This document shows, one piece after another, positions 38,568-51,199 of a DNA stretch of 64,000 nucleotides (the stretch's first letter is position 1; each line of letters starts with the position of its first letter). The notes under the pieces are model-generated. The model had not been told where the DNA came from. It saw only the letters and a list, made by a program, of their open reading frames with translations, and did not search any database. The DNA is from Daucus carota subsp. sativus. Taxonomy: Eukaryota; Streptophyta; Magnoliopsida; Apiales; Apiaceae. The DNA lies in the NCBI RefSeq assembly GCF_001625215.2, contig NC_030381.2:2567131-2631130 (forward strand). The letters are read 5' to 3'. The position numbers and the translations under genes are program-made.

Positions 38568-41500
38568 ATGAAGCAGTGGTGGAAAATGATCGCGGTGGTA
38601 GTACTGGCAGTGACATTGTTGATAGAATTAGCTATGTCAGATCCGCAAGCAAATAAGATAAGCCAACCAGGCCGAGAGTGCAGCGGATTTGATGCTGCGA
38701 ATCCATCTGAATACTTCAGAAATTTAAATTCTACTTTCGCAGACCTCAGACGACAGCTATCTGTAGAGAAAAAACACTTTGCCACCGCGGAGCAGGCCAG
38801 CACCGTGGCTAATAATGTGTACACTTTGTTTCAGTGCAGAGATTATTTATCTACTGCAGACTGTGTCGCCTGCTTTGATATAGCCAAAGTTGAAGCTCGG
38901 AAAATCTGCAAATTAAATCATGGAGCTCGCGTCATATATGATGGTTGCTTCCTTAGGTAAGCAAACTGATTATTCCTGAAGGTTTTGAGTAATGGCTTAA
39001 AACTGTTTTTGATTTTAAACGGGAGAATGTCTGTTTGTTTAATAAACCAGAAACTGGATTCATGTCAGAAATAAGCCAGAAATTGACTTAGGAACTGTCT
39101 GGGGAGGGCTTAAAAGTCCGGCTTCTGGATTATAAGTTAGAAGCACTTATTCGTACCATTTGTGTAAGAAGTCAAGAAGCACTTATAAAAAGCTAGGAAT
39201 GCTAGCTTTTGTTTCAGGACTTCTGCTTATTTGCCAAACACTTTAAAAACTTATAAGTCTTAGGGGCCGTTTGGGTGAGCTTAAAATAAGTGCTTATTAC
39301 TTAAAATAAATAAGTGGAGTAGAAGTTAGAAGCAAGATGAGACTTATAAGTGATTAAAGTGTTTGGGAAATAAGTAGAAGCCCTGAAACAAAAGCTAGCA
39401 TTCCTAACTTTTTTTAAGTGCTTTTTGACTTCTTACACAAACGGTACGAAATAAGTGCTTCTAACTTATAAGTCGAGAAGTCGAGCTTATAAGGGGGGCC
39501 AAACACCCACTTAATTTACTTCTAACTTCTTCTCCACTTCTTTACTTTAAGCAAAAAGCACTTATTTTAACCTTACCCAAACGCCCACTTAAAGTCAGAC
39601 GTTAGTTTGAAGTAATTTCAAAATTTTAAGTTCTCAACTTACCATATTAAGTCACGTTAAATCATATAACTCACAATTTTAAACTCTGCCAAACAGGCTC
39701 AATTTACAGGTTATGTTGAAGAAAGCCTAATAATATTTTGTATTAATGGATTTCGGATTTCTCCTAAAGTGCATATTAATGTGTAATCAAGGTACGAGGT
39801 GCGAACCTTCTATACAGAAACAGAGCTTGGCCTTTCATCTGAGGTATGTAGGGGCAAAGGGACAGTTCCCGCGGAAACTGCTTTTAAGTTAGTTGCAGTG
39901 CAGTTGTTAAAGGATCTTGCAGATGCCACACCAAAGCTAAAGAGCTACTTTGCAGTGGCAAAAAGGCAAGTGTTTGATGGCGGTCCATCAGCAAAAGCAT
40001 CCGTGACAGTATACGCTTTGGCACAATGTACTGGCACTGTAAGCCAGGGTGATTGCGGAAAATGCTTGATGGGAGGATATAGTAACATTCAAGCATGCCT
40101 TCCTCAACCAGGAGGAAGTTCTGCAGCTGGCGGTTGTTTCATGAGATACTCTGTGACTCCTTTCTTTGCTGATAATGATATAACAAATATCATGCCTCAT
40201 GTGGAAGGAGGTTAGAATTCCAGATCTGAACTATGCGTTTCTTTTACTCATTTTATTCCGAGACTGTTTGACTTAGCTTAAAAGAAGTTCTTATTGCTTA
40301 TAACCATAAGTGACAAGTTACTTATAAGTGAAAAGTAATTTTTTGGATCTGTTTTTATAACTTATTAGATATAAAAACAACTAATATAATAATATATATT
40401 ATAAATTATCAGTCATATACATTATTGTAAAGTGAAATTAAAAAAAAAATGTCATTAAAAGAAGTTAAGATTTTAAACTTCTTAGAAGTTGGCTTATAAG
40501 TCAGAAGTTGGCTTATAACTTCTTTACACAAACATTACAAATAAGTTGATTCTGATTTATAAGCCGAAAACTCATAGGAAAAGTCTTTTCCAAACAGGCA
40601 CGGGCACCTCCCGGGAATTTCTGGTCTGCACTGAAAACTGCCAAGTGAAACTATCTGCAACTCTCAAGTTAATTAGTTAACACATATCTAGCAGACCACA
40701 AAACTATGATCCGCACAATAATTTTCTCTATGCAGATCCTGAATTGTCCAGGATGCACTATAACTTTGGATACATAAAGGACTAATAAAATTTTAATTTC
40801 CAGGTAGGTCTAGCAAGAAGACAGCCATGTTTGCAGGCGGAGTCGGGGTTATAAGCCTTCTCTTTCTCATAATTGCCTTACTTCTATGGTATCAATTATC
40901 ACGAAAGCGTAAACCAGCTAATACAGGTAATGAGGCCTTAATTGTCCTGAATGCTTGCGTATAAATGTGCTGAATTTTTCTTCATAATACACAATACTCT
41001 TTTTCTAGGTGATATACGAGAGGTAAATAAGTTGCAGGGACCAACTATATACAGATACAAAGATTTGAAGTCAGCTACCAAGAATTTTAGTGAAGAATGC
41101 AAAGTAGGAGAAGGCGGCTTTGGAGATGTATACAAGGTGATCTCGTATCCGTGATTATTTCCTATTAATCACTAGAATGCATATGGCATATGGCTGAATT
41201 GATACTGTGGTGAACAGGGCATTATATCGAATGGAACCATAGTTGCAGTGAAGAAACTTGTTGTAAGGACAAGCAAAGAAATGGCGGCTTTTGAGAGTGA
41301 AGTCAGGCTTATAAGCGATGTTCATCATAGAAATATCGTCCGTCTGCTAGGATGCAGTGGCACAGGACCAGTTCAACTCCTCGTCTATGAATATATGGAG
41401 AACGGAAGCCTAGATACATTCTTATATGGTGAGTTGGCCTTAAACTTCCGACTTCAAAGCTTCATGTATAATATAACTTACATGGGCATTGGCAGGTGAT

Positions 41501-42534
41501 AAACGCGGAACTCTCAGCTGGAAAAAACGTGTTGGCATAATCCTCGGCATTGCTAGAGGTCTTGCCTATCTGCATGAACAATTTCATGTATGCATCATAC
41601 ATCGAGATATGAAATCTAGCAATGTCTTACTAGATGATGATTTTCAACCCCAGATTGCGGATTTTGGGTTGGCAAGACTTTTACCAACGGATCAAAGTCA
41701 TCTTACCACCAGATATGCAGGGACTGTGTAAGTCATTCTTCTTACAGATTTTAGCTGAGATACATGATTACATGTATATAAATTGGCCGCGAACTACAGA
41801 GCTACATGATTTCTTTGTTAAGTGACCGATTCTCCCAAAAAATCAAGGTGTTGGGAGGATGGCTTACCATGATCATATTTTATTCTAACATTTTTTTTAT
41901 ACTTAAGGGGTTACACGGCACCAGAGTATGCAATTCACGGGCACTTGTCAGAGAAAGTGGATACCTACGGGTTCGGAATTGTGGTCCTGGAAGTTATAAG
42001 TGGCCGAAGATGCAATCATATGAAGAATGAGCTTGTGACCCAATCTCTTCTTGAACATGTAAGTGTGTCCTTTAAATTTATCAAAAACCTGGCATTTAAT
42101 TAACGGTCCGAGTCCATGACATATGTATGTCAATAGCATACGTTCACGAAAAAAAAAAGCGCTGGACAGGTGGAAAATTGTCTTATTTTTCACGTACTAC
42201 TTATTTTTCCGCTAAACATATACTATAATCATTCGTATGCTCAGGACCAGCTGTTTTTTATTAAAACTGAAACAGTAAATTAAATACTAGCTAATATTGT
42301 GATGAAACACAGGCATGGAAGTCTTATAACAATGGCACGCATGAGGATTTGATAGATGAGACAATAGATTCGGGTGAATATAACGTCGAAAATGCGAAGA
42401 AGATGATAGAGATTGCTTTGAAGTGCACTCAGTCACCGGTTTCTTTGAGGCCAACAATGTCTGAAGTTGTTGTGATGCTTATGAATTATGCATCCTCAGA
42501 ACCTAAGCAGATAAACAAGGGTCCAGTTGAGTAA
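38568..42534 (+). CDS. CRK-C: intact cysteine-rich receptor-like protein kinase (CRK2/3-like)
   Basis: Eight coding exons: 38568-38956, 39792-40210, 40804-40926, 41009-41136, 41218-41428, 41496-41727, 41908-42058, 42313-42534, all junctions in phase, 624 aa. Signal peptide [20 protein letters not shown]. Two extracellular DUF26 domains with [13 protein letters not shown] and [13 protein letters not shown]. The transmembrane helix ([20 protein letters not shown]) is alone in the short third exon. The kinase has [16 protein letters not shown] (Lys ~365), [10 protein letters not shown] (Asp ~461), DFGLAR and APEY, so it is an RD kinase expected to be active at the plasma membrane. It lies in opposite orientation to CRK-A/B. 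Introns 1 and 2 carry Harbinger-like MITEs. The protein runs five residues past CRK-A at the C-terminus (KGPVE). CRK2/3 grouping is from memory; DUF26-kinase identity is secure. Confidence 0.93.
39098..39588. mobile_element. MITE (ggggccgtttgggtga termini) plus an inverted partial copy, CRK-C intron 1
   Basis: A full element runs 39263 to about 39588: left end ggggccgtttgggtgagctt, right end aagcac..attttaa..acccaaacg.ccc, with TTA on both sides. Immediately left (39098-39258) is a partial copy in the opposite orientation (ttctggattataagttagaa, agcacttataaaaagctagg, caaacactttaaaaacttat), giving a head-to-head pair. The same family is at 44486-44733. Confidence 0.78.
40252..40605. mobile_element. 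Related degraded MITE in CRK-C intron 2
   Basis: Left part gactgtttgacttagcttaa, right part ttataagccgaaaac.. and ttttccaaacaggc; inner inverted pieces built on cttataag motifs. It resembles the family at 39263 but is diverged, with no clear target duplication. Confidence 0.55.
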
Positions 42535-43011
42535 CAGACGATTTCCAATATTTCGAATGCTCCTGCTACCAATATCAACATATATTATGGTATTGTAGTT
42601 TCTTTCTGTTTTATATGTTTACAATAATCATCAATCTAAAACTTTGGGTTTGAGAATTGATGTAGAACATGATAGAGATATCTAGAAATTACTTGGACAA
42701 AAGAGAAATGGGAAAATTTTATTTACATTAGTTTCTGAGTTTTTCGCTGATTGGCTCTAATTCCGTTTACATTAGCTTCTGAGTTCTTTGTCGGTTGGTC
42801 TCTAACTTTACATGATGTCTTGTACATTCAATTTAACCGATCATTTTTAGTCAAAAATAGAGTCTTACAGAATATCCTTTCCTATTTAGGATCTCGCCGA
42901 CTAACTCCATAGCCAACAAAATTATATAAATCGGACTAACCGAGCGATAAGAATGATCGGTGAGAACTCCATGCGATACACACGATATGGAAGCAGATCA
43001 TATTTAACAAA
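42535..43011. other. CRK-C 3' flank
   Basis: Contains a likely 3'UTR and no gene. A short direct repeat (attt.cattag.ttctgagtt and ..ttcg..gattggtctcta) lies near 42719-42805. A Helitron follows directly. Confidence 0.4.
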
Positions 43012-44409
43012 CTAGTTGAGAAGCCGCGCGTTGCGGCGGACTATAAAAATTATATTAATGATTCAATATTAATATTTGTAGAATAAAATAATTTTGCGGA
43101 TGTCTATAAAAAATATATTAATGTTTCAAAATTAATATTTATAGGATAAAATAATTTATAGTATAAAAATCTTAATGTAATATCAATACTAATATATAAA
43201 ATTGCAAAATTGGACTATAATTCATGGTGAAACAATGAAAACAAATTTATACACGTAATTAACAATTTAAAGCATGACGAATCTTAATTTTATTTGTTTT
43301 TTTAAGTAATCATGTTCTTACATTGTCACCTTCCTCCAATTTTTGTTGGATTGATTGTGCACAAAAACATTTAACTTAAATTTGTGAGATAGCGGTCTAT
43401 AATTATCCTTGGTTGTAACAACCTTTATTTTTTAATAAAAGTTGCTTGAACGAAGCAAACAGATAATGCATATAAAAATTAACAACACACATGTCCGATG
43501 AACAAAACAAATATTATAAAAAAATAACCAACAAACATACGTCACTAACAGTTATTTATTAATATCAACCATCAATATCATGTCAAGATTATATTCTTTT
43601 CCCGTGTTTGGATTTGTGGACTTCTAGGATTGTGGTATTGAGAGAGAGGAGGTTGTGTCTAGATGATCCAAAATCCTACAATCTATAGGGGTATTTATAG
43701 GTGCAAAGAGACTTGTGTGCTATTCTTTCCCATAATTAAATAATCTGAAAGAAAATCAGATTAAAACTTTCAAGCTACTATATTCCATAAATAATTTAAA
43801 ACAAAATAAGATTCTGAAACTTGCTTCTAATATACCCGAAACTAAAAAAGGTAGTTCTAATTTTTGATATTTTTCATCCAGAAATTCCAAAAAATTAAAA
43901 AAATAGAACGGAGCGATGTGAGAGGCGCCACCTACACGCCCCTCGCTTCTCCTTTAGAAATCGAGCATGAAAACTATCACCAGAGCGAGGTAGGTTTGTG
44001 GTATTGAGAGAGAGGAGGTTGTGTTTAGATGATCCAAAACTCAACAATCTATTAGGGTATTTATAAGTGCAGAAAGACTTGTGTGCTACTTTTTCCCATA
44101 ATTAAATAATCTGAAACAAAATCAAATTAAAACTTTCAAGTTACTATATTCCATAAATAATTTGTATATCCCATAATTAAATATTCTGAAATAAAATCAG
44201 ATTAAAACTTTGAAGCTACTATATCCATAAATAATTTGAAACAAAATCAGATTCTGAAACGTGCTTCTAATATAACCAAAACTAAAAAAGGTAGTTTTAA
44301 TTTTTGATATTTTCATCCAAAAATTCCAGAAATTCAGAAAAATAGAACGGAGCGATGTGAGAGGCGCCACCTACACGCCCCTCGCTTCTCCTTTATATAA
44401 GTATATTGA
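43012..44409 (-). mobile_element. Non-autonomous Helitron downstream of CRK-C, with a duplicated 5' end
   Basis: On the minus strand it starts TCAATATACTTATATAAAGG after host A (44410) and ends with hairpin CCGCCGCAACGCGCGGC, TTCTCAA, CTAG and host T (43011). The 5'-terminal segment (gagcgatgtgagaggcgcca.. ctcgcttctccttta) occurs twice, near 43908-43957 and 44345-44396, because ~370-440 bp of the 5' half is tandemly duplicated. No Rep/helicase. Same termini as 28065-30161, though interiors differ. Confidence 0.82.
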
Positions 44410-44485
44410 TACCGCTCTAACAATTTTTTAAAATACATTATTTTTTAAAAAAAAACGTGTAAAAAATAGATGGAAACAGGATTAA

Positions 44486-44733
44486 GGGGCCGTTTGGGTG
44501 AGTTTAAAATAAGTGCTTATTGCTTAAAATAAATAAGTGGAATAGAAGTTAGAAGCAAGATAAGACTTATAAGTGATTAAAGTGTTTGGGAAATAAGTAG
44601 AAACCTTGAAACAAAAGCTAGCATTCCTAACTTTTTTTAAGTGCTTCTTGACTTCTTATACAAACGGTATGAAATAAGTGCTTCTAACTTATAAGTCGAG
44701 AAGTCCGACTTAAAAGGGGAGCCAAACACCCAC
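44486..44733. mobile_element. MITE, second copy of the 39.2 kb family (TSD TAA)
   Basis: Begins ggggccgtttgggtgagttt (44486) after TAA and ends ggagccaaacaccca(c) before TAA (44734-44736). The interior agrees closely with 39263-39508 (aaataagtgcttatt, agaagttagaagcaagat, aaagctagcattcctaactt), so the two copies moved fairly recently. Confidence 0.8.
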
Positions 44734-45548
44734 TAAATAAGGATATATAGATAAGCTCGTGGTCAAAGAAAATGTGTGTATCACAATGGTTGTTGGATTC
44801 AAAGTCTGGGACTTTTAGACATGTCTCTTCAGTCTTCACTAGACATCCTCCTTAACTGTTTTGGTCTCCCGGCACCATAGAGGCATAGACAGGAATCTTA
44901 ATCCTCTTTCGGCTCTATGTTTCCATGTTCTGAGTAACTTTAAACTTGTAAACTTCTTTCATTACCTTGTAAACTGCTCAGTAACTTTAAAAGTAGCAGC
45001 ATGTTATTTAACTCACTGAGTAATTTATTCCTCCCTACCTTTTTTATATTATGTAAAAAAATTAAAGATATTAAAAATTATTTAGTTTAATTTTTATATT
45101 TTCTTATTTCTAAAATTAAAATGAGTTGTATAAATATTTATGCCAAGAATTTTCGAAACATATATTAATTTGTAAGAAATATAATTTAGATATTTAAAAA
45201 ATATGGTCCAAAACAATCAATTATAAGCAACATATTTTTGATGAAAAAATCATTCCGACGATAAAAACTAGAGTTGTAAACCGAACTAGAGTTATATTAG
45301 GACCCAGATTCTAAAAAGAATAAAAATAATTGTGTGATATATTTGATAGTTAAATATTTAAAATTTTATTGAAAGTGTTGGTAATAAAATATTTCAGATT
45401 TTATTTTGCAACTTGAAGAAGAAAAGTTGTATTTTGATGCAATTTTTTTTTTTAAAGACATGTAAACGGAGAGTAATAACCAAACTTGTCCCGATTATTT
45501 CCACCCTAATCACGGAAATAAGATTCAAGAAACCAGAAGGGTTTTAGT

Positions 45549-45575
45549 CACGTGCACAAGTACTTAAGTCACGTG
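45549..45575 (+). promoter_or_regulatory. Paired G-box (CACGTG) elements upstream of the SH3P1-type gene
   Basis: Two copies of agTCACGTGC place CACGTG at 45549-45554 and 45570-45575, exactly 21 bp apart, about two DNA turns. They lie 200-225 bp before the ATG. G-box/ABRE cores bind bZIP and bHLH factors. A GA-rich leader (45692-45730) follows. Confidence 0.55.
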
Positions 45576-45774
45576 CTACCTTTTCTGGAAAGTCTTCAGA
45601 AAAGTAAAAGAAATAAAAATTCCCATTTCTTTCTTCTGCTGTCAGAACAGTTATGCCTTCAGATATTCAATCCCTTTTTTAGATGCTTGCAGAGAGAGAG
45701 AGAGAGGGAGAGAGAGTTGCAGAGAGAGATTCTTAGTGTAAGTGGTGATCTATAAAAACAAGATCAAAGGAGAA

Positions 45775-48700
45775 ATGGAGGCAATAAAAAGACAAGCTAG
45801 CAAATTCAGAGAACAAGTAGCTAAACAACAGCAGGTTTTTGCAAATACCCATCTTTGATTTTTGATTATTTTGTGTGTTTTCTTTGTTAAAATCTTGATT
45901 TGACGTATTTTAGCTGAAAAAGGTTGAATTTTTTTAGTACCTTTTTGGTTCTTGGCTTTAATTTTGAGTATAAATTGTTTGTGTAGCTTAAAAGATTCAA
46001 TTTTTATGATTACCATCTTGATTCTTGGCTTAAATTTTGATTATAGACTGTTTTTGTGTAAGTGGTATTTACATTTTGTATTGAATTGATCATGTTAATT
46101 GTATGAACACCAAGATGATGTACATATTGTGTATAGGGCCTATAGGCTATGTAATTTGACATGGTATGAGGTCTTTTGATTTACTATTTATATCTTGAAA
46201 TCGGGTTTTGAGTGAGGGAAGCTGTTAACACAAGCATGATATACAGATTGGGTTGAATTGAAGTATCAAGTATACTGTTACCATAATACATTTGTTTAAA
46301 ATAATAAGATCAAATATGGCGATTTGAATCTATTATGATACACATTTGAGCTCATGATTGATTACAGCTGATTTAGTTTTTGATGATGCAATGATTCATG
46401 ACCTAGAACATATGTTTTATACAATTTCCATATTGTAATTTTCGGTTTTCAACTTTTGATTCCCCACAGACTCGTGCCATAACCAGTTTAAACATCCTTT
46501 AGGGCTCAACATCTTTTGCTCATTCCAAACCCAATATTATTTGGTGTAACGAGCATTAAACGAAAATGCATGTTTATACGTAAAGAAAGACATTGATTTT
46601 AAAATCCCAAACATATATATATCAATTTTGATTCAGACGAGAATTGTAACTGTTGTTTAGCGTCACAATGACAAACCTGTAGTGCTGTCTGTTGCTATAA
46701 GAGGATCTGTGCCAACGGGAGGAAGCCAAAACATTTAGTGTAAAATTGTAGATTCCAGTCTTTGAGAGGCAATACTGTGATATATACATTAAGAAAAACA
46801 TAGGTGTTACTGTGCCACTTTAATGTGCTGAACTGCTGATTGTACAGGACAAGTGGCCTGGCCCAACTTATTTTAACATTTTCTAATGCTTTAAACTTGA
46901 ATAAGTTAATATAAGTTCTTTCGGAAGTCTACTGTGCTCCTGTTAATTGAGACTCATCCGCAATTTTCTTAATCATCCACTGTTGGCGTTTTTGGAAATA
47001 GTATCCCCTAGTCGAATCTGCCCGCATAGTTTTTTCTCTTTAGAAACTTGGTGGTTCCATTAATGAAACTAAAATATGATTGCTGTGCACTTGACCAAGC
47101 CATTTACTAAGAATTCATCACGGCTCGATCTTAAGACTGGCATATTATGCAGGCTATTCTGAAACAATTAGGCAAAGAAACAGACATTTTTGATGACGAT
47201 GAACTTCAAGGTTACCAAAAGCTTCAAAATTTGTACAATTCTACCAGGGAAACTAAGGTTTGTCATGCAGTCCATTGCTTTTTTATATATACGTACCTAT
47301 TTGTAATTCTGCCAACACTATAGAAGAGCTTTGACCTATAGTCAAGTCTCCCATTTCGTGATTTGCAGCATTTTCAGAGGGAGATTGTTCGAGGTGTTGA
47401 AAGTTCTGTTTCGACAATGAAAAAACAATTGGAGATTGGTGAGTGTGGTTCTGCCTTCTTTACGGCAATTTCTTGTGAGTTCTTGATGAAAAAAATTATA
47501 CTATAAAACCATTTTTGTAGTTAGAAAGTTGGCGGAGAATTGTTGCAAATTTGCAAATGAATATCAAGAAGCTGGTTCTTCAGTTTCCAGAGCTGTCATG
47601 CAATTTGGAACTGCACATAGTTCCATAGAAGATGAGAAGGAAGCTATGCTTGGTATCTTTGTTGATCAGGTATATAGATCGATATTACTCTTGTTTTTTA
47701 TATGAAAAGTCTAAAGATATGTATGACAAGGAGATCTTATAATAGAGATTATGAAGCCCTGCCATACTATATAAGTAAATAACACATTTTTATCCTTGCT
47801 GTTAATGTATTAATACCAACCTAATTTGGAAATTAATAGAGGAGTGCTGCTAAAGTTAATGTATGATCATATTGTCTATGTTGTTGCGGAAAACTTATCT
47901 TATCAACAAGTTATATATTATGAGCTCCCCTCATTGTCTTTATATACACCTCGTGGTAGAATTACATTATTTTTTTTGAATAGGGTCATGTCCTTTTTTT
48001 CTTTTGCTATAAAATGAAGGTAGAGAAGTTGTTTTTTTTTATTGTTTTTCCTAAATGAAGTTGATGCTCTTTTTTGCTGATTTAGTTGCTATATTGGAGA
48101 AATTTTCTTAGGCTTAAAGAGATTGTACATTGTGTAAATATGTGTGAAGGATGTAGTTCTGTTTTCAACCTTAATTGAGTTAGTAAGAGTTATCTATCTC
48201 TATTGTTTTGTTTATTAGATATATTTCTTTCTTTTTTTACTTTTTCTCATTGTTACTCTAGCCGACTTTATATGCATGTTTCCATCTTTTTTCAGGGTTC
48301 TTCCTATTTTCTCACAATTAACATTATGATGTTGCAGGTATCCAACCCACTACGGGCATCCATAACAGGCGCTCCACTGGAAGATGCTCGTCACTTGACA
48401 CGTCGTTGCGAGAGACTTCGGCAAGAGGTTGAATCTCAGGTATTACTAAATTTAGTAAGCTTGTATTGTGGGAAACTGATGTATGTAGCTAGAGTTTCTT
48501 TTTTATTCCTTACACCTCTTTTTTTAGGCAGCCGAAGTAATCAAACGTCAATCAAGAAGTAAAGATGCTTCTGTAGAGAGTGTCATGAAGCTTAAAAATG
48601 CAGAAGCAAGACTGACAGAGCATAGAGCTTCTATGGTGGTACTCCAGAGAGAAGCAACCACTGCTATGCTGTCAGTAGAGGATCAGCAGCAACAGTTGAC

Positions 48701-50757
48701 GTTCCAAAAGCTTGTTACCATGGTATAGTTATTTTTTGGGCTTTCACACTTGTTGGCAGTATAATGATAGTGTTTTTGTGTCTCAGGATCTGGGCTCTTG
48801 CACAGTCAACAATCATCTACTCTTGATAAGTAAATTACTAAAAATTTTCTGCTCGGTTTGGTGGTGGTGGGGGTGGGGGTGGGGGGATAGACCGTAGTAG
48901 TAATAGAACGAAAACTTATATGATAAACTAAAGGAATAGAAGGATGTAAGAGGTTAAAATGGGAAGAAAGTACAGTTTTTCTGTGACGAGGATCAGAAGC
49001 GGAATGAGCAGGAAGGAGAATGAAGCATTCTTTCCCAAATTGGCGGTTTGAGCTTTTGTTTAAGTTGATGTGAATGGAATGAAGGACAAAATAGTCTTAT
49101 AACCCCCCCCCCCCCCCCCCCCCCCCCCCTTCTCCCTCCTACACACACACACACAAGCTAAATGGAACATTAGTTTTCTTGGATACAGTACACTGAAGTT
49201 GCACTCCATTCAGGTATTAAGTGCCGCTGTGTTCTTTACAGGTTATAGTTGGGTAGATGAGAGAGTTGAGAATTCTAACTGCTTGTCTCAATGTCTTTGT
49301 AGTTACCTTTTCATTCATGGTCTGTTAGTTGGTCAAACTAAGGCTGGCAGATACTGTCAGCATTGGTTGTTAATTCACTCCATGGGAAGGCACACTTTTG
49401 GAGTGTTATGTCGTTTGCACCCATATTGTTTATGATAAACGCTGTTTAATCCTCACCTTTTCGATTTACAGGTCGGTGCTGAGAGATCTTATCATGTATA
49501 TGCTTTAAACAGTTTGGACGAGCTACATTCCAAGGTGTGTCATTATGCACCATAAAAATGCACACTCAAGAGTAGAAACTGTGAAAAGGGATATGTCCTT
49601 AAAAATTCCTTCTTGTTTTATTCAGATGATATTGGAGATGCAACTAATCGAGTCCTCGTGGAAACCAGAAACTTCTCATAGGAATGTGAATGCTCCACCT
49701 GCACACAAGGATGCTACTATAAGTGGATCTGATGATCAGGCAACTGATAGTGAAGGTCATGACTACTTTATGGCAAAGGTAAGCTCTTTTTTTTTTTTTT
49801 TTTTTGTCAGGGTCTACATACTCGTAGATGAGTTGTATCTCGAGATACAATAAGCCGCTACAAGGATTTCATTCATTCAAAAAAGATTATCATCTAACCG
49901 AAAGACATGCAAAGATATCTCCGGACGTTTAGATAATAATACTTTAATGTTTGATAGGGAAATACCCCTTTAACACGTTCCAAGGATCCTGCAAAGGTAA
50001 GCTCTTAGACTGTTAAAGTATTGATTTGTTTTTTTTAGAGCAAATATGTTCTGTGACATGTGTTGCGTATTAGTTCAGCACAAGTGCTCTTAAATTTGTA
50101 TTTTAACACTTTAAATTTGCTCTGGTCATAAGGAAAAATACGTTTAATTTTGTTTCCCATAACTCGTCTGAGTAGATTTCGACAACATTGCACTACAGGT
50201 TAAACACCCATTTGATGCTCAAGCTGATGGTGAGCTAAATTTAGCAATTGATGAATATGTTGCCGTTTATAAGGTACCTTTCTTGTTTTGCTAATTCAGA
50301 ATCCAGTTAAGGGAATATCTTATAGTTATCATGATTACTAGTTATTAGAGAATCCCCTTAACACAGACGACATAAACTAGCTCTTGCGGATATTATCCAC
50401 ATGGCTTTTAAAAACCGAAAAACCCAAACCAAAAATCTACTAACAAGTAGGGTCGGGGAAGTTGAGATGTACAGAGTCATTTTTCGAGTAAATTTATTCA
50501 ATGACTTATGGAAGAATATGCCGAATATTATGAAATTTCTTGGAATTTTTCAAGAGAAATTGACTTCAATATTTAGGCCAAAATTAGGACAGCAAGTGAT
50601 ATAACCTATTCATTTTTGCATAATTTCGGAACAGGTTGCTCCTAGTGGATGGTCTGAAGGTAAATGCATGGGAAGAACTGGATGGTTTCCTTCAGCCTAT
50701 GTAGAAAGAGTGGACAATGCTCTTGTAAGCAACAAATTAGAAATGAGTTCACCTTAA
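45775..50757 (+). CDS. SH3P1: SH3 domain-containing protein, SH3P1 type (BAR + SH3)
   Basis: Ten exons in phase: 45775-45834, 47153-47257, 47369-47438, 47521-47669, 48338-48439, 48528-48722, 49472-49534, 49626-49778, 50199-50273, 50635-50757; 364 aa. The N-terminal ~250 residues are an amphipathic, coiled-coil BAR-type region (MEAIKRQASKFREQVAKQQQ at the start; APLEDARHLTRRCERLRQEV; VEDQQQQLTFQKL). The C-terminal SH3 domain (~295-352) shows VKHPFDAQADGELNLA, GWSEGK and GWFPSAYVE. Arabidopsis SH3P proteins bind membranes and act with clathrin, dynamin and autophagosome traffic. The order matches SH3P1 better than SH3P2 (HPFDAQ; WFPSAYVE). The linker before the SH3 is shorter than I recall for Arabidopsis SH3P1. 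Intron 8 carries a retroposon at the splice donor; intron 6 has G and C homopolymers. Confidence 0.93.
48868..49129 (+). repeat. G-rich stretch and 27-base cytosine run in SH3P1 intron 6
   Basis: Sense strand ggtggtggtgggggtggggg at about 48862-48888 and 27 consecutive Cs at 49103-49129, the latter followed by an acacac repeat. Both are prone to unusual structure and to assembly length error. Confidence 0.7.
49789..49990 (-). mobile_element. Retroposon (copy 3) in SH3P1 intron 8 with 16-bp target duplication
   Basis: A-tail (T run, 49789-49804) on the minus strand, then tgacaaa.. back through gattagatgata-type blocks shared with 7374-7545 and 10690-10932. It is flanked by gcaaaggtaagctctt at 49773-49788 and 49991-50006, a perfect duplication that includes the exon 8 5' splice site (AAG|GTAAGC). 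Poly-A plus a long target duplication marks LINE-machinery retroposition. Confidence 0.85.
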
Positions 50758-51199
50758 TATTAAATTTGGCTCTAAATTTTTTTGCACAGGGTCTATATTG
50801 TAAATTCAGATGTTTTTTGGAGCAAGTGATAGATTTTTTTTTTTATAAATGTGTATTTATATACATTGTTTATTATTAATTATAATGTCAGAGTTTTTTG
50901 TTAGATCATAACAACCTTCTGTGTATGATATGTTCCCATTTTGGTATCAATCAGGAATATTATATTAATTTGTAATATCAATCAGAATATTGTTTATTTT
51001 TTTTATTCAAATAGATTTTTTCCTTGTTTAAGAGGATAGTAATTGAGAGAATAATTTAATTTAAATAGATTTGTAATATCTTGACATTTTTGGGAGAATT
51101 GATCATTTTCCTGGTATCAGAGCTCTCGGGATCCACTCTCGACCCAGAAATGGGTAACAATCTGTATTCAGATATTTCATTTTGACCATCGATTTGCAG

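Noticed and set aside
45552-45755. 67-codon ORF before the SH3P1-type gene
   Set aside because: Covers the G-box promoter and GA-rich leader; a possible upstream ORF but no evidence of use.
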